Of a stretch of DNA of 64,000 nt, positions 47,495 to 56,126 are shown piece by piece. Under the pieces are notes generated by a model. That model had not been told where the DNA came from, did not search any database, and saw only the letters and a program-made list of their open reading frames with translations. The DNA is taken from the NCBI GenBank assembly GCA_016933965.1, contig JAFGTS010000006.1, positions 51,069-115,068 of the forward strand, in the 5' to 3' direction. The stretch is from Deltaproteobacteria bacterium (GTDB taxonomy: Bacteria; Desulfobacterota; Syntrophia; Syntrophales; UBA2210). Within the stretch, counting starts at the first letter, position 1. Every line of letters starts with the position of its first letter. The position numbers were made by a program, and so were the translations under genes.

Positions 47495-47908
47495 ATGATT
47501 AAAAAAATAGCCCATATCGGTGTAGCAGTCAGGGATATTGAAGCGGCGGAACGGTTTTATTCCGATGTCCTGTTACTGAAGGGAGGGGATCGGGAAGTCC
47601 ACGGAGAACTTTCTGCCTCCTTCTTTCCCATCGGCGATACACGGATTGAGCTTCTGCAGTCAGCAACCCCCGAAGGTGTCATATCCAAATTTATTGAGAA
47701 AAGAGGGGAGGGAGTTCACCATATCGCCTATGAAGTTGATGACATAGAAAAAGCCCTGGAAACACTGAAGTCGAAGGGGGTCCAGTTGATTGATGAAAAA
47801 CCGCGGAAAGGTGCGCACAACTCCAAGGTCGCATTTGTTAATCCCCGGAATACATACGGTGTTTTGGTTGAATTGGTCGAGCATCAAAAAAAAAAGATGG
47901 ATGAATAA
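47495..47908 (+). CDS. Methylmalonyl-CoA epimerase-like protein
   Basis: 137-residue glyoxalase-fold protein. Metal-ligand positions are evident (HIGVAVRDIEAAERFY, GVHHIAYEVDDIE, YGVLVELVEH). The family flips the C2 centre of methylmalonyl-CoA before the mutase. With mutase B in the same module, it may epimerise that mutase's substrate or product. GGGAGG lies 8 bases before the ATG. Confidence 0.9.
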   Translation: MIKKIAHIGVAVRDIEAAERFYSDVLLLKGGDREVHGELSASFFPIGDTRIELLQSATPEGVISKFIEKRGEGVHHIAYEVDDIEKALETLKSKGVQLIDEKPRKGAHNSKVAFVNPRNTYGVLVELVEHQKKKMDE

Positions 47909-47997
47909 CGATATCAGGTACGAGCTGGAATGGTGGTATTGATGATGAAGCAGCACGTCAGACGTGTCATGCAACCATGAAATACAGGAGGGATACC

Positions 47998-49155
47998 GTG
48001 GATCTTGAACTTACACAAGAGCAATTGATGTTTCGGGATATGGCAAAGGAATTTGCCATGAGAGAAGTCCAACCTACCGCGCGGGAAAGGGATCGCGAGG
48101 AAAAGTTCTTTCCCGATATCATGAAGAAAATGGGTGACCAGGGACTGTTCGGCATTAAAGTCCCCAGAGAGTTGGGGGGACTGGATCTGGATTGGATGAC
48201 CGTCGGGTTGGTTGTAGAACAACTGTCTTATTATGATTTCTGTGTTGGGATAAATTGTCTGATCGGAACGACACTGCAGATAATGCCGATTTTGACCGGA
48301 GGGAATGACGCACAGAAAAAAAATTACATAGCTCAATTGGTAAGTGGCAAAAAGTGCGCTGCGTTCGCCGCGGTGGAGCCGAATGCCGGGAGCGATGCTG
48401 TGGCAGTGGAAACCACAGCCACATTAAAAGGCGATGAGTGGATTCTAAACGGAAATAAAACATGGATTACCAATGCGACGCAAGGAGATTGGGCAATCGT
48501 TTTGTGCCAGACAGATAAAAGCAAGGGAGTCAAAGGAATGGCATGTTTCATCGTTGAAAGGGATGCCCCGGGATTCTCTTCAACGAAGATTGGTCACAAG
48601 ATGGGATTCCGTTCTTCTGATACAGGGCAATTGTTTTTCAGAGACTGTCGCATACCCAATGCCAATTTATTAGGTGATATCGGCAGAGGATTGCAACTGG
48701 CATTGACCTGTATAGAACACACCCGTTTCGGGATCTCCTTTGCCACGCTCGGCGTTATGGAGGCTTGTATCGATTCGAGCATAAAGTATTGTCTGGAACG
48801 GAATCAATTCAGCAAACCCATTGGAAGCTTTCAATTAATGCAAAGTCAGATCGCCGATATGGTTGTTGATTGTGAGGCTTCAAAGTGTCTCGCCTACCAG
48901 GCAGCCTATTTGAAAGATAATGGATTGAAATATTCAAGAGAAACATCCATCGCAAAGTTACACAATTCAGAAAAAGCTGCCAAGATTTCTCGGACCGCGG
49001 TTGAAATGCACGGCGCCTATGGCATTACTGATGATTTTCCTGTGGAACGATATTATCGAGATATGCTCTCACCGCTGATCTTTGGTGGTACGTCCAATAT
49101 ACAGAGATTGATCATCGGTCGGAATATGCTCGGGATTGAAGCCATCTCACGGTGA
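47998..49155 (+). CDS. Acyl-CoA dehydrogenase 2 without the usual catalytic glutamate
   Basis: 385 residues from GTG 47998, 5 bases after AGGAGGG. The fold motifs are normal (AAVEPNAGSDAVAV, WITNATQGD, EMHGAYGITDDF). At the catalytic site the text reads FGGTSNIQR (Gly363 instead of Glu), and at the alternative site used by isovaleryl-CoA dehydrogenase it reads CIEHTRFG (Thr242). A usual base is thus missing from both places. It may use another acid residue, act on a substrate with its own carboxylate, or have another reaction. Confidence 0.88.
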   Translation: MDLELTQEQLMFRDMAKEFAMREVQPTARERDREEKFFPDIMKKMGDQGLFGIKVPRELGGLDLDWMTVGLVVEQLSYYDFCVGINCLIGTTLQIMPILTGGNDAQKKNYIAQLVSGKKCAAFAAVEPNAGSDAVAVETTATLKGDEWILNGNKTWITNATQGDWAIVLCQTDKSKGVKGMACFIVERDAPGFSSTKIGHKMGFRSSDTGQLFFRDCRIPNANLLGDIGRGLQLALTCIEHTRFGISFATLGVMEACIDSSIKYCLERNQFSKPIGSFQLMQSQIADMVVDCEASKCLAYQAAYLKDNGLKYSRETSIAKLHNSEKAAKISRTAVEMHGAYGITDDFPVERYYRDMLSPLIFGGTSNIQRLIIGRNMLGIEAISR

Positions 49156-49274
49156 GTGCAACAATGTGTTGAAACAAGGTCATAAAATCGTTATTGAAGG
49201 CAATTTTTCGACTGCTACATGCATTTTAAATTCCTCTGTATCGTAATTGATGTCATGAAAAAAAGAAATAACAG

Positions 49275-50573
49275 GTGTCGTGGAAAATGGAAGAATTTGA
49301 TGCGATTGTGGTAGGTGCCGGGCCGGCCGGCTGTGCTGCTGCCTATGTTATGGCGAAAGCCGGACATAATGTATTGGTATTGGAAAGAGGGAAATTCCCC
49401 GGGGCGAAGAACATGTGGGGCGGTGCCTTCTTCGGTCCTGTCATGAACGAGCTTTTCCCCGGTTTTTGGGAGGAGGCACCCTTTGAACGGTTTGTCACCC
49501 GTCATGCGATTTCCTTTTTGACGGAACAGGATATCCTCTCGATAGATTACAAGTCAGACGTTACGGAGCCTGCGGAAAAGAAGGGTTTCATAACATTGCG
49601 CGCCAAGTTTGACAAATGGATGTCGCAGAAAGTCGAACAGGCAGGGGCAATCGTCGCTTCAGGCCTGGCCGTCGATGATCTCATCGTTGAGGGTGGCGTG
49701 GTAAAGGGAGTAAAAGTCGGGGATGAACAGTTCGCATCAAATGCTGTGGTCCTGGCGGATGGCGTAAATTCGCTTCTCTCGGAGAAAATCGGCCTGCGGA
49801 AGGCATATTCACCCCACGACATGAAACAGGGTGTCAAGGAAATTATCCGCCTACCCCGGGAAGTGATCGAGGACCGATTCAATATCAGCGGTACCGCCGG
49901 TGTTGCCATGGAATTCATCGGGTCCTGCACGCGCGGATTACCGGGTGGCGGTTTTATGTATACGAACCTTGACAGTGTATCGCTCGGGGTTGTCGTTCAA
50001 TTAAGTGCGCTTATGGATACGCAGATCAAGGCGTCCGATCTCATCGAGGACTTTAAAAACCACCCCGCCATCGCGCAGCTTATCAAAGGAGGGCAGACGG
50101 CAGAGTATTCAGCACACTTGATTCCCGTATCCGGCCTTAAAATGATGCCGAAACTGTATGATAACGGCGTTCTTGTTACTGGTGATGCCGCTTCCCTGGT
50201 TCTCGGGACGGGGTTGATATTGGAAGGCGCGAATTTTGCCGTTGCCTCGGGTATGGCAGCTGCAGAAACGGTAATTGAAGCACACAGGAAAGAAGACTTT
50301 ACCAGGGACGAACTGAGTAATTACGAAAAAAGGCTCAGGGAGCAGTTTGTGCTGAAGGATCTTCAGACGTTCAGCAGGGCTCCGCAGTTTCTCGAAAACG
50401 AAAGGATCTACCAGCTGTATCCGGAATTGGCCTGTTCCATGGCCAGAAAGATTTTCAGCAGTGATGGAAAACCCCGGGAGAACACTTTCAAGGTCCTGAG
50501 GAAGTCCCTTGGAAAACAAGCATCCATGTGGAAGATGGCCTCAGATATGATAAAAGCGGGAAGGGCATTATGA
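49275..50573 (+). CDS. fixC: Electron-transfer flavoprotein:quinone oxidoreductase-like (FixC)
   Basis: 432 residues, FAD-binding oxidoreductase. The dinucleotide motif DAIVVGAGPAGCAAAYVMAKAG opens the protein, and GVLVTGDAASLVLGTGLILEGANFA is the second FAD contact. It moves electrons from ETF to quinone or, in FixABCX complexes, takes part in bifurcation. Start GTG 49275 or ATG 49287. Its stop overlaps the start of the ferredoxin gene fixX. Confidence 0.9.
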   Translation: MSWKMEEFDAIVVGAGPAGCAAAYVMAKAGHNVLVLERGKFPGAKNMWGGAFFGPVMNELFPGFWEEAPFERFVTRHAISFLTEQDILSIDYKSDVTEPAEKKGFITLRAKFDKWMSQKVEQAGAIVASGLAVDDLIVEGGVVKGVKVGDEQFASNAVVLADGVNSLLSEKIGLRKAYSPHDMKQGVKEIIRLPREVIEDRFNISGTAGVAMEFIGSCTRGLPGGGFMYTNLDSVSLGVVVQLSALMDTQIKASDLIEDFKNHPAIAQLIKGGQTAEYSAHLIPVSGLKMMPKLYDNGVLVTGDAASLVLGTGLILEGANFAVASGMAAAETVIEAHRKEDFTRDELSNYEKRLREQFVLKDLQTFSRAPQFLENERIYQLYPELACSMARKIFSSDGKPRENTFKVLRKSLGKQASMWKMASDMIKAGRAL

Positions 50574-50839
50574 AAGTAGAAGACAAACTGGCTCTCAATA
50601 AGTTCGACGTGGACAGGGATGTTCATATCACGGTGAATGACGTCGTATGCGTTGAATGTGAACTGAAACCCTGTGTGAGCGTCTGCCCGGCCGAGTGTTA
50701 TGTAATCAGAGAAAATCATATGACGTTTTCTTACGAGGGGTGCCTTGAGTGCGGCAGTTGCCGCATTGCGTGCCCAAAGGGTGCAATAGATTGGGTGTAT
50801 CCGCGCGGAGGATTCGGCATCTGCTATCAATACGGTTAA
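50570..50839 (+). CDS. fixX: FixX-like ferredoxin
   Basis: 89 residues. Two cysteine sets are visible: CVECELKPCVSVCPAECY and CLECGSCRIACPKG, enough for one to two [4Fe-4S] clusters. The start ATG overlaps the fixC stop by 4 bases (ATGA). In the Fix system it accepts electrons from FixC. etfB/fixA follows by 13 bases. Confidence 0.92.
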   Translation: MKVEDKLALNKFDVDRDVHITVNDVVCVECELKPCVSVCPAECYVIRENHMTFSYEGCLECGSCRIACPKGAIDWVYPRGGFGICYQYG

Positions 50840-50852
50840 AAAAGGAGGAGTA

Positions 50853-51650
50853 ATGGAGATCATTGTCTGCATCAAGCAAGTTCTGGATCCAGATCTGCCA
50901 CCGGCAAAGTTTGCAATCGACAGTCGCATGAACAGGGCAATCCAGCCTGATGGTATGCCTCTGGTAATCAGTCCCTATGATGCCCTGGCAGTTGAGGCCG
51001 CACTGAGGATAAAGGAAAACAACACTGCCAATATAACAGTTCTGACGGTCGGTGATACGTCTGCTGACGTTGTTGTAAAAAAGGCTTTGGCAATGGGTGC
51101 GGATAAGGCCGTCATCATTTCTGACGAGGCTTTTAATGAATCTGATGGATTTGCTACAGCCTCTATTCTGGCAAAAGCCATAGAGAAAATAGGCCAGTAC
51201 GATCTGATCCTCTGCGGTCGCCAGGCTGCTGACTGGGATGTGGGAATGGTAGGCCTTGTATTAGCGGAGAACCTCAATGTTCCTGTGGTTACAAGGGCAA
51301 AGGAGATCAGAATACGCGATGGAGAAGTGGAAGTTCAGAGATTAACCGCCGGCGGATATGAGACATACGGAGGCACCTTACCGATGGTGGTGACAGTCAG
51401 CAGTGAACTGGGACAGGCACGGATTCCTTCAGGGATGGGAATCATCAAGGCCGCGCGGCAGGAAATTCCGGTATGGAGCAGTGCTGATCTTGCTATCGAC
51501 CCTTCAATGGCGGGGGCGAGTTCGGCACGGAACAGTCTCGTTAAACTGTATGTTCCTTCCTATGAGCGGAAGTGCGAGATGATTGAAAAGGAAGACGTTG
51601 CGGAAGCGGCCGCACTGCTGGCTGAGAGAATCGCCGCGATCATTCAGTAA
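50853..51650 (+). CDS. fixA: Electron-transfer flavoprotein beta subunit (FixA)
   Basis: 265 residues. ETF beta features: MEIIVCIKQVLDPDLPPAKF at the start and SPYDALAVEAALRIKE, then the ILCGRQAADWDVGMVG loop. It binds AMP or FAD at the interface and takes electrons from the island's acyl-CoA dehydrogenases. Order fixC-fixX-fixA-fixB is compact, so it is one operon. Confidence 0.94.
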   Translation: MEIIVCIKQVLDPDLPPAKFAIDSRMNRAIQPDGMPLVISPYDALAVEAALRIKENNTANITVLTVGDTSADVVVKKALAMGADKAVIISDEAFNESDGFATASILAKAIEKIGQYDLILCGRQAADWDVGMVGLVLAENLNVPVVTRAKEIRIRDGEVEVQRLTAGGYETYGGTLPMVVTVSSELGQARIPSGMGIIKAARQEIPVWSSADLAIDPSMAGASSARNSLVKLYVPSYERKCEMIEKEDVAEAAALLAERIAAIIQ

Positions 51651-51662
51651 GAGAGGGGAAAA

Positions 51663-52655
51663 ATGAGTGATTATAAGGGTATTTTTGTGGTTGGAGAAAT
51701 CGAGAATGGCTCGTTGTCCTCGTTAACCAGGGAGCTTCTTGGAGGAGCGAGAAGGCTGGCGGATACGATGCAGGATGAAGTCGGGCTTTTTCTGGTTGCA
51801 AAGGAACCCGGCAATGCAGGTCAGGAGGGAATCACCCTGGGAGCAGACAAGGTGTATGTATCCACAGATCCTGCCCTGTTGGACATGAACCCTGACGCCT
51901 ATGTCTTTGTCGTGACGCACCTGTGCAGTCAGATAAAGCCGCTGCTGTGCCTGATCGGTCAAACAGATCTGGGACGTGACCTGGCACCGCGGGTGGCCGC
52001 ACGACTGGAAGCAGGGCTCTGCATGGATTGCATTCACGTTGACGTGAATGAAGAGAGAAATGGTTTTATTCAGACGAGGCCTGCATACGGGGGAAAGGCC
52101 CTTTCGGTAATTGCTTCCACAAACGGCAGACCACAGGTGAATACCGTGCGATCAAAGGCGATGGAACCTCTTCTGCCGCAGGACCAGCGAACGGGCGAAA
52201 CAATTGCTGTTCAAGAGAGCCCGGATTCCTCTTCGATCAGGATCAGGATTCTCGAACGGGAGGCAGCCACATCCGGGGGGATCAAGCTGGAGGATGCAAA
52301 AGTTATTGTCGCCGGTGGCGGGGGGATTGGTGGACCCGAGGGCTTTGACATGATCAAAGACCTGGCTCGGAGAATCGGGGGCGAAGTGGGTGCCACACGA
52401 GTTCCGGTTGATGAAAACTGGGTTCCCTTGAGCATGGAAATAGGTCAGACGGGAAAGATCGTCAATCCGGAACTGTATATTGCCATTGGTATTTCCGGGG
52501 CAGCACAGCACATTACCGGGTGCCTGAATTCAAAAACAATAGTGTCAATCAACAAAGATCCTGATGCAAACATCTTTAAGATTTCCGATATCGGGCTTGT
52601 TGGTGATTACCGGGATGTTCTGCCCGTGTTAATAGAAAAATTTCAAGAGAGATAG
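51663..52655 (+). CDS. fixB: Electron-transfer flavoprotein alpha subunit (FixB)
   Basis: 330 residues. The C-terminal FAD domain is clear: AGGGGIGGPEGFDMIKDLA, GATRVPVDENWVP, EIGQTGKIVNPELYIAIGISGAAQH. It partners FixA. Together with FixC and FixX it provides the electron exit for the two acyl-CoA dehydrogenases. Confidence 0.95.
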   Translation: MSDYKGIFVVGEIENGSLSSLTRELLGGARRLADTMQDEVGLFLVAKEPGNAGQEGITLGADKVYVSTDPALLDMNPDAYVFVVTHLCSQIKPLLCLIGQTDLGRDLAPRVAARLEAGLCMDCIHVDVNEERNGFIQTRPAYGGKALSVIASTNGRPQVNTVRSKAMEPLLPQDQRTGETIAVQESPDSSSIRIRILEREAATSGGIKLEDAKVIVAGGGGIGGPEGFDMIKDLARRIGGEVGATRVPVDENWVPLSMEIGQTGKIVNPELYIAIGISGAAQHITGCLNSKTIVSINKDPDANIFKISDIGLVGDYRDVLPVLIEKFQER

Positions 52656-53027
52656 TCGCTAAATGGACTTTACTATAAATAAGGATAGATAATTCTAAGA
52701 TGGTGTTTTCTTGAACCAAAAACTTGCTCCACAAAGGTGTTTTTATAACCTTAACCATCGTGAGAGAAAATTGCCACAGACATAAAAATGATCAAGTGGC
52801 TAAGCGTTTTGTCATGAGGTGCTGAATGCCGTTAAAAAGCCGATTACGATATATGTAAGAAAATACTTATTATCAATGAAATCTAAAACTGAGAGTTAGA
52901 AACTGGTTGAAAAAAGAGATAAAATGAGCAGGAGGTTAAAAATATGATGTGTAAGTAGTAGTAATCCAACCAAACTTTTTGGAATTTAATTGTTTCAACT
53001 TTAAAATGGAATAAGGAGGGTAAAATA
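52656..53027. other. Intergenic region before DctP 2
   Basis: 372 AT-rich bases without a convincing gene. AAGGAGGG at about 53013-53020 is the ribosome site of the next gene. No clean -24/-12 motif with correct spacing and no strong terminator were seen. Confidence 0.5.
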
Positions 53028-54059
53028 ATGTTTGAAAAAAAGAACAAATTATTTGCCATTATTGTTGCGGTGTCACTGTTGACAGTTCTCATTTCTTTTC
53101 AAGACTCAAATGCCGCCTCCCAAGGTAAAGATGTTATCAAGATTAGAATGGTAGGAACCCTTCCTGTTGGGCATCACCTGACCGATGCTTTAAACCTTTA
53201 TAAAAAGTATGTTGAAGAAAAATCACAAGGAAGAGTTATCGTAGAGATTTTTCCAGCTCAACAACTTTATAATGACAAAGATTTAGTAAGTGTACTGCCT
53301 AGGGGTGCCGTTGATATGGCAATTGCAAACCTAGACATGTGGGCTGGTCTAAATCCTTCAGTTAGCTTTCTTACAATGCCACTCATCTTCGATAGTGAGG
53401 ATCACTTCTACGCAGTTGCTCATGGAGAAGCCGGAGATATCATAAATGGCGAGTTTCTTAAAGTTAACTGTAAAACATTGGGATGGATTCAGTATGGTAC
53501 GGCCGATATTATAAGTAAAGAACCTTATGCTACTCTTGAGGATTTTAAGGGGAAGCGTGTACGTGCCTATGGCCAGATGTGCCAATATTTTTTGGAGGCA
53601 CTTGGGATGGCACCTACAATGATGAGTTCGAGTGAAATGTATCAGGCATTGCAAAAGGGAACCATAGATTTAGCAATGTCAGGATTAACCTCATTCGTTT
53701 CTCGTAAATTATATGAAGTGGCAAAGTACGTGCCGGATGTAACGCTATCATACAACGCTGGTGCATTTGGTACTGTTGCAAATTTAGATTTCTACAATAA
53801 CCTTCCTAAAGATATTCAGAAAATATTGGATGATGGTGCTTTAGAAATAGAAAATTTTACTAGAGAGCGGGCAAAAGAAGCTACGGTAAAAAGCCGTCAG
53901 ATATTACTTGATAATGGTGTAACGTTCCTGAAGATTTCTGATGAACAACTTGCCAATTGGAAAGCAAGGACCTTACCCGTTATGAAAGCGCGTTTGAAGG
54001 AAAATTATGATAGCGACAAAGTGGATATAATGTTCGATGCATTAGAAAAGCATAAATAG
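53028..54059 (+). CDS. dctP: TRAP transporter solute-binding protein DctP 2 (orphan)
   Basis: 343 residues, signal peptide about 1-29. It is clearly a paralogue of DctP 1: it shares GTLPVGHHLT, PAQQLYNDKDLVSVLPRGAVDMA (as two stretches), FKGKRxRAYGQ and PTMMSSxExYQALQKGTID. Long DNA identity around 53252 and 43743 points to a fairly recent duplication. No permease lies next to it, so it may share the DctQM protein at 44720 with a different ligand. Confidence 0.9.
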   Translation: MFEKKNKLFAIIVAVSLLTVLISFQDSNAASQGKDVIKIRMVGTLPVGHHLTDALNLYKKYVEEKSQGRVIVEIFPAQQLYNDKDLVSVLPRGAVDMAIANLDMWAGLNPSVSFLTMPLIFDSEDHFYAVAHGEAGDIINGEFLKVNCKTLGWIQYGTADIISKEPYATLEDFKGKRVRAYGQMCQYFLEALGMAPTMMSSSEMYQALQKGTIDLAMSGLTSFVSRKLYEVAKYVPDVTLSYNAGAFGTVANLDFYNNLPKDIQKILDDGALEIENFTRERAKEATVKSRQILLDNGVTFLKISDEQLANWKARTLPVMKARLKENYDSDKVDIMFDALEKHK

Positions 54060-54078
54060 AAATATCACACCCAAATGT

Positions 54079-54123
54079 GGACACACACAGCCAGGTAGCC
54101 TTTTTTAAGGGTTGTGTGTGTCC
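54079..54123. repeat. Inverted repeat after DctP 2
   Basis: GGACACACACA (54079-54089) and TGTGTGTGTCC (54113-54123) form a perfect 11-base stem with a 23-base loop, 19 bases after the dctP stop. A T-run lies in the loop rather than after the stem, so it is a possible terminator or mRNA-stabilising hairpin. Confidence 0.55.
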
Positions 54124-54751
54124 ATAATCAAAAGAGACAAAATCCGGTAAGGAATTGCCTTGTGATATGTTTTTTATACTTAAAAAATGCTTGATGTAAT
54201 TGTGTGCCGTGGAATCGCAATATATGACCTCTGTTTTAAGCGTACAAGAGTAAACGACTCATTAATGGTTTTAGCGTAACAGTTTCTCGCTGAGCCCATG
54301 TATTTTGAAGGATTATGCTGTTTAAGAATATGTTAACAGGGTGGACATGCTGAATGTCTTGTGTTCTTGGTGAAAAACGGTGACGGACTCAGGTGTCGAC
54401 TCCATTATTGCTCGTTCATGAAACTGTATGATTATGTTCTAGCTGAACCGTTCTCATTATTAAGATTGGCCAGCCACTTAACGATTATAAAAATGCAAGT
54501 TAAACGCCAGAAAAATCCGATACTGCTGGCGTCTCTTGTAAAACAAGCTCTTGTAAGTGACGAAATCAACTGCCACTTTCACACATTCAATGATCATTCT
54601 CCGCAACTAATGAGAAAGGGTTCGATGTTGAAAGTTTGTTCATGTTTTCTGCGATGTTCAGATGGATAGTTCGCTCTTCTCAGTGAATTCACTAAACCGA
54701 AAGGAGAACGTTCCATATCAAAGCAGAAATATAATTATAGGAGGAATGGTG
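54124..54751. other. Long intergenic region before PrpD 2
   Basis: 628 bases. A 102-codon open frame (54361-54669) has no family look and no ribosome site, so it is not called. The only clear signal is AGGAGG at 54739-54744 for the next gene. The composition is mixed, and the stretch may hold regulatory sites that I could not resolve. Confidence 0.5.
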
Positions 54752-56110
54752 ATGTCGCTATCCCGGCAACTCGCTAACTTCGTTTTGGAAACGGATTATG
54801 ACAGTGTTCCACAGACGGCCCTGCAGCGAGCGAAGCACCATATCATCGATTGCCTCGGCTGCATGCTGGCCGGCACCAGAGAGCCACTTGCCGGTATCCT
54901 GGGAACATACATAGACACAGTTGGGGGCAGGCCGCAAGCCTCCATCCTTGGTAGCGAAACACAAACATCGATCTATAATGCGGCCATGATCAATGGAACT
55001 CTCGGCCACGCCCTTGATTTCGATGACATGAGCAGCTCGTTGATCGGTCATCCCACGACCGTTATCCTGCCAACGATTCTTGCCCTGGGGGAGTATCAGA
55101 AAATCAGTGCCAGAAAGGCGTTGGAAGCTTACGTACTGGGTGTCGAGGTTGCCTGCGCATTGGGAAGGCTTATGAATCCAGGCCACTATCAGCAGGGTTG
55201 GCACCCGACAACGTCACTGGGTATCTTCGGAGCAACTGCAGCCGCGGGCAAGCTGCTTGGAGTGAGCGAAGCGGAACTGGCCCATGCCTTTGGCATAGCG
55301 GCAAGCGAGGCTTCTGGCATACGGGAAAACTTCGGGACGATGACAAAACCGTTTCACGCGGGAAGAGCGTCTGCCAAGGGCTTTCTGTCAGCCATGCTGG
55401 CTAGGACGGGATTCAACTCATCGGACAGGGCCTTTGAGGGCGATGCCGGATTCTTACGGGCTACATGCGACCACTATGACATTGAAGAAACTTTGAAAAC
55501 GCTGGGTAATCCATACGAGTTGGTATCACCCGGGCTCTCTATTAAGAAGTATCCGTCATGCGGAGCTACTTCCAATGGTATTGACGCCATGATCAGTCTG
55601 GCGGAAGACAACGCCATTCTGACTGATTCCGTCAAGAGCATAGAGTGTGGTTCGGTTCCAATCGCGAAAGACGTCCTGATATACGAAGTACCCAGAAATG
55701 GTTTAGAGGGTAAGTTCAGCATGCATTTTTGCCTGGCGGTGGCACTGGCGGAAAAGAAGGTAACTCTCGAGCATTTTCATGATCCATGGATCAATAATCC
55801 CACCATCAGTGATCTGATGAATAAAACGACGTTCACCGTTGCTCCCGAACTGGCACAGTATGGCTATCGAGGGACGTTTAACACACTGTTGAAAGTTTCC
55901 CTTTTCAATGGTGATGAGTATGTGCTCAAGGTCGATCACGCCAAAGGTTCTCCGGAGAACCCTCTTTCCGAAGCTGAGGTGTTTGAAAAATATACACATT
56001 GTGCGGAGGGGGTCTTGCCAGACGGCAAAATCGAACGATCAATTGAAATGCTGAGCGATTTTCCCATGCTTGAAGATCTGTCGGACTTGCTGAAAGTCCT
56101 GCGGAAATAA
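54752..56110 (+). CDS. MmgE/PrpD family protein 2
   Basis: 452 residues from ATG 54752, 7 bases after AGGAGG; in-frame ATG 54746 is too close and the open frame to 54662 is unsupported. Motifs: HALDFDDMSSSLIGHPTT and NFGTMTKPFHAGRASAKGFLSAMLA, close to PrpD 1. It is the first gene of a tight unit with the ene-reductase (16 bases) and PrpD 3 (12 bases). Confidence 0.9.
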   Translation: MSLSRQLANFVLETDYDSVPQTALQRAKHHIIDCLGCMLAGTREPLAGILGTYIDTVGGRPQASILGSETQTSIYNAAMINGTLGHALDFDDMSSSLIGHPTTVILPTILALGEYQKISARKALEAYVLGVEVACALGRLMNPGHYQQGWHPTTSLGIFGATAAAGKLLGVSEAELAHAFGIAASEASGIRENFGTMTKPFHAGRASAKGFLSAMLARTGFNSSDRAFEGDAGFLRATCDHYDIEETLKTLGNPYELVSPGLSIKKYPSCGATSNGIDAMISLAEDNAILTDSVKSIECGSVPIAKDVLIYEVPRNGLEGKFSMHFCLAVALAEKKVTLEHFHDPWINNPTISDLMNKTTFTVAPELAQYGYRGTFNTLLKVSLFNGDEYVLKVDHAKGSPENPLSEAEVFEKYTHCAEGVLPDGKIERSIEMLSDFPMLEDLSDLLKVLRK

Positions 56111-56126
56111 GGGGAAGGATGGAAAA

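Noticed and set aside
52795..52812. TGGCTAAGCGTTTTGTC as a sigma-54 promoter for DctP 2
   Set aside because: The -24 to -12 spacing is one base too long and the GC of the -12 element is missing.
54361..54669. 102-codon open frame between DctP 2 and PrpD 2
   Set aside because: No ribosome site, no domain pattern, unusual composition; it is probably chance.
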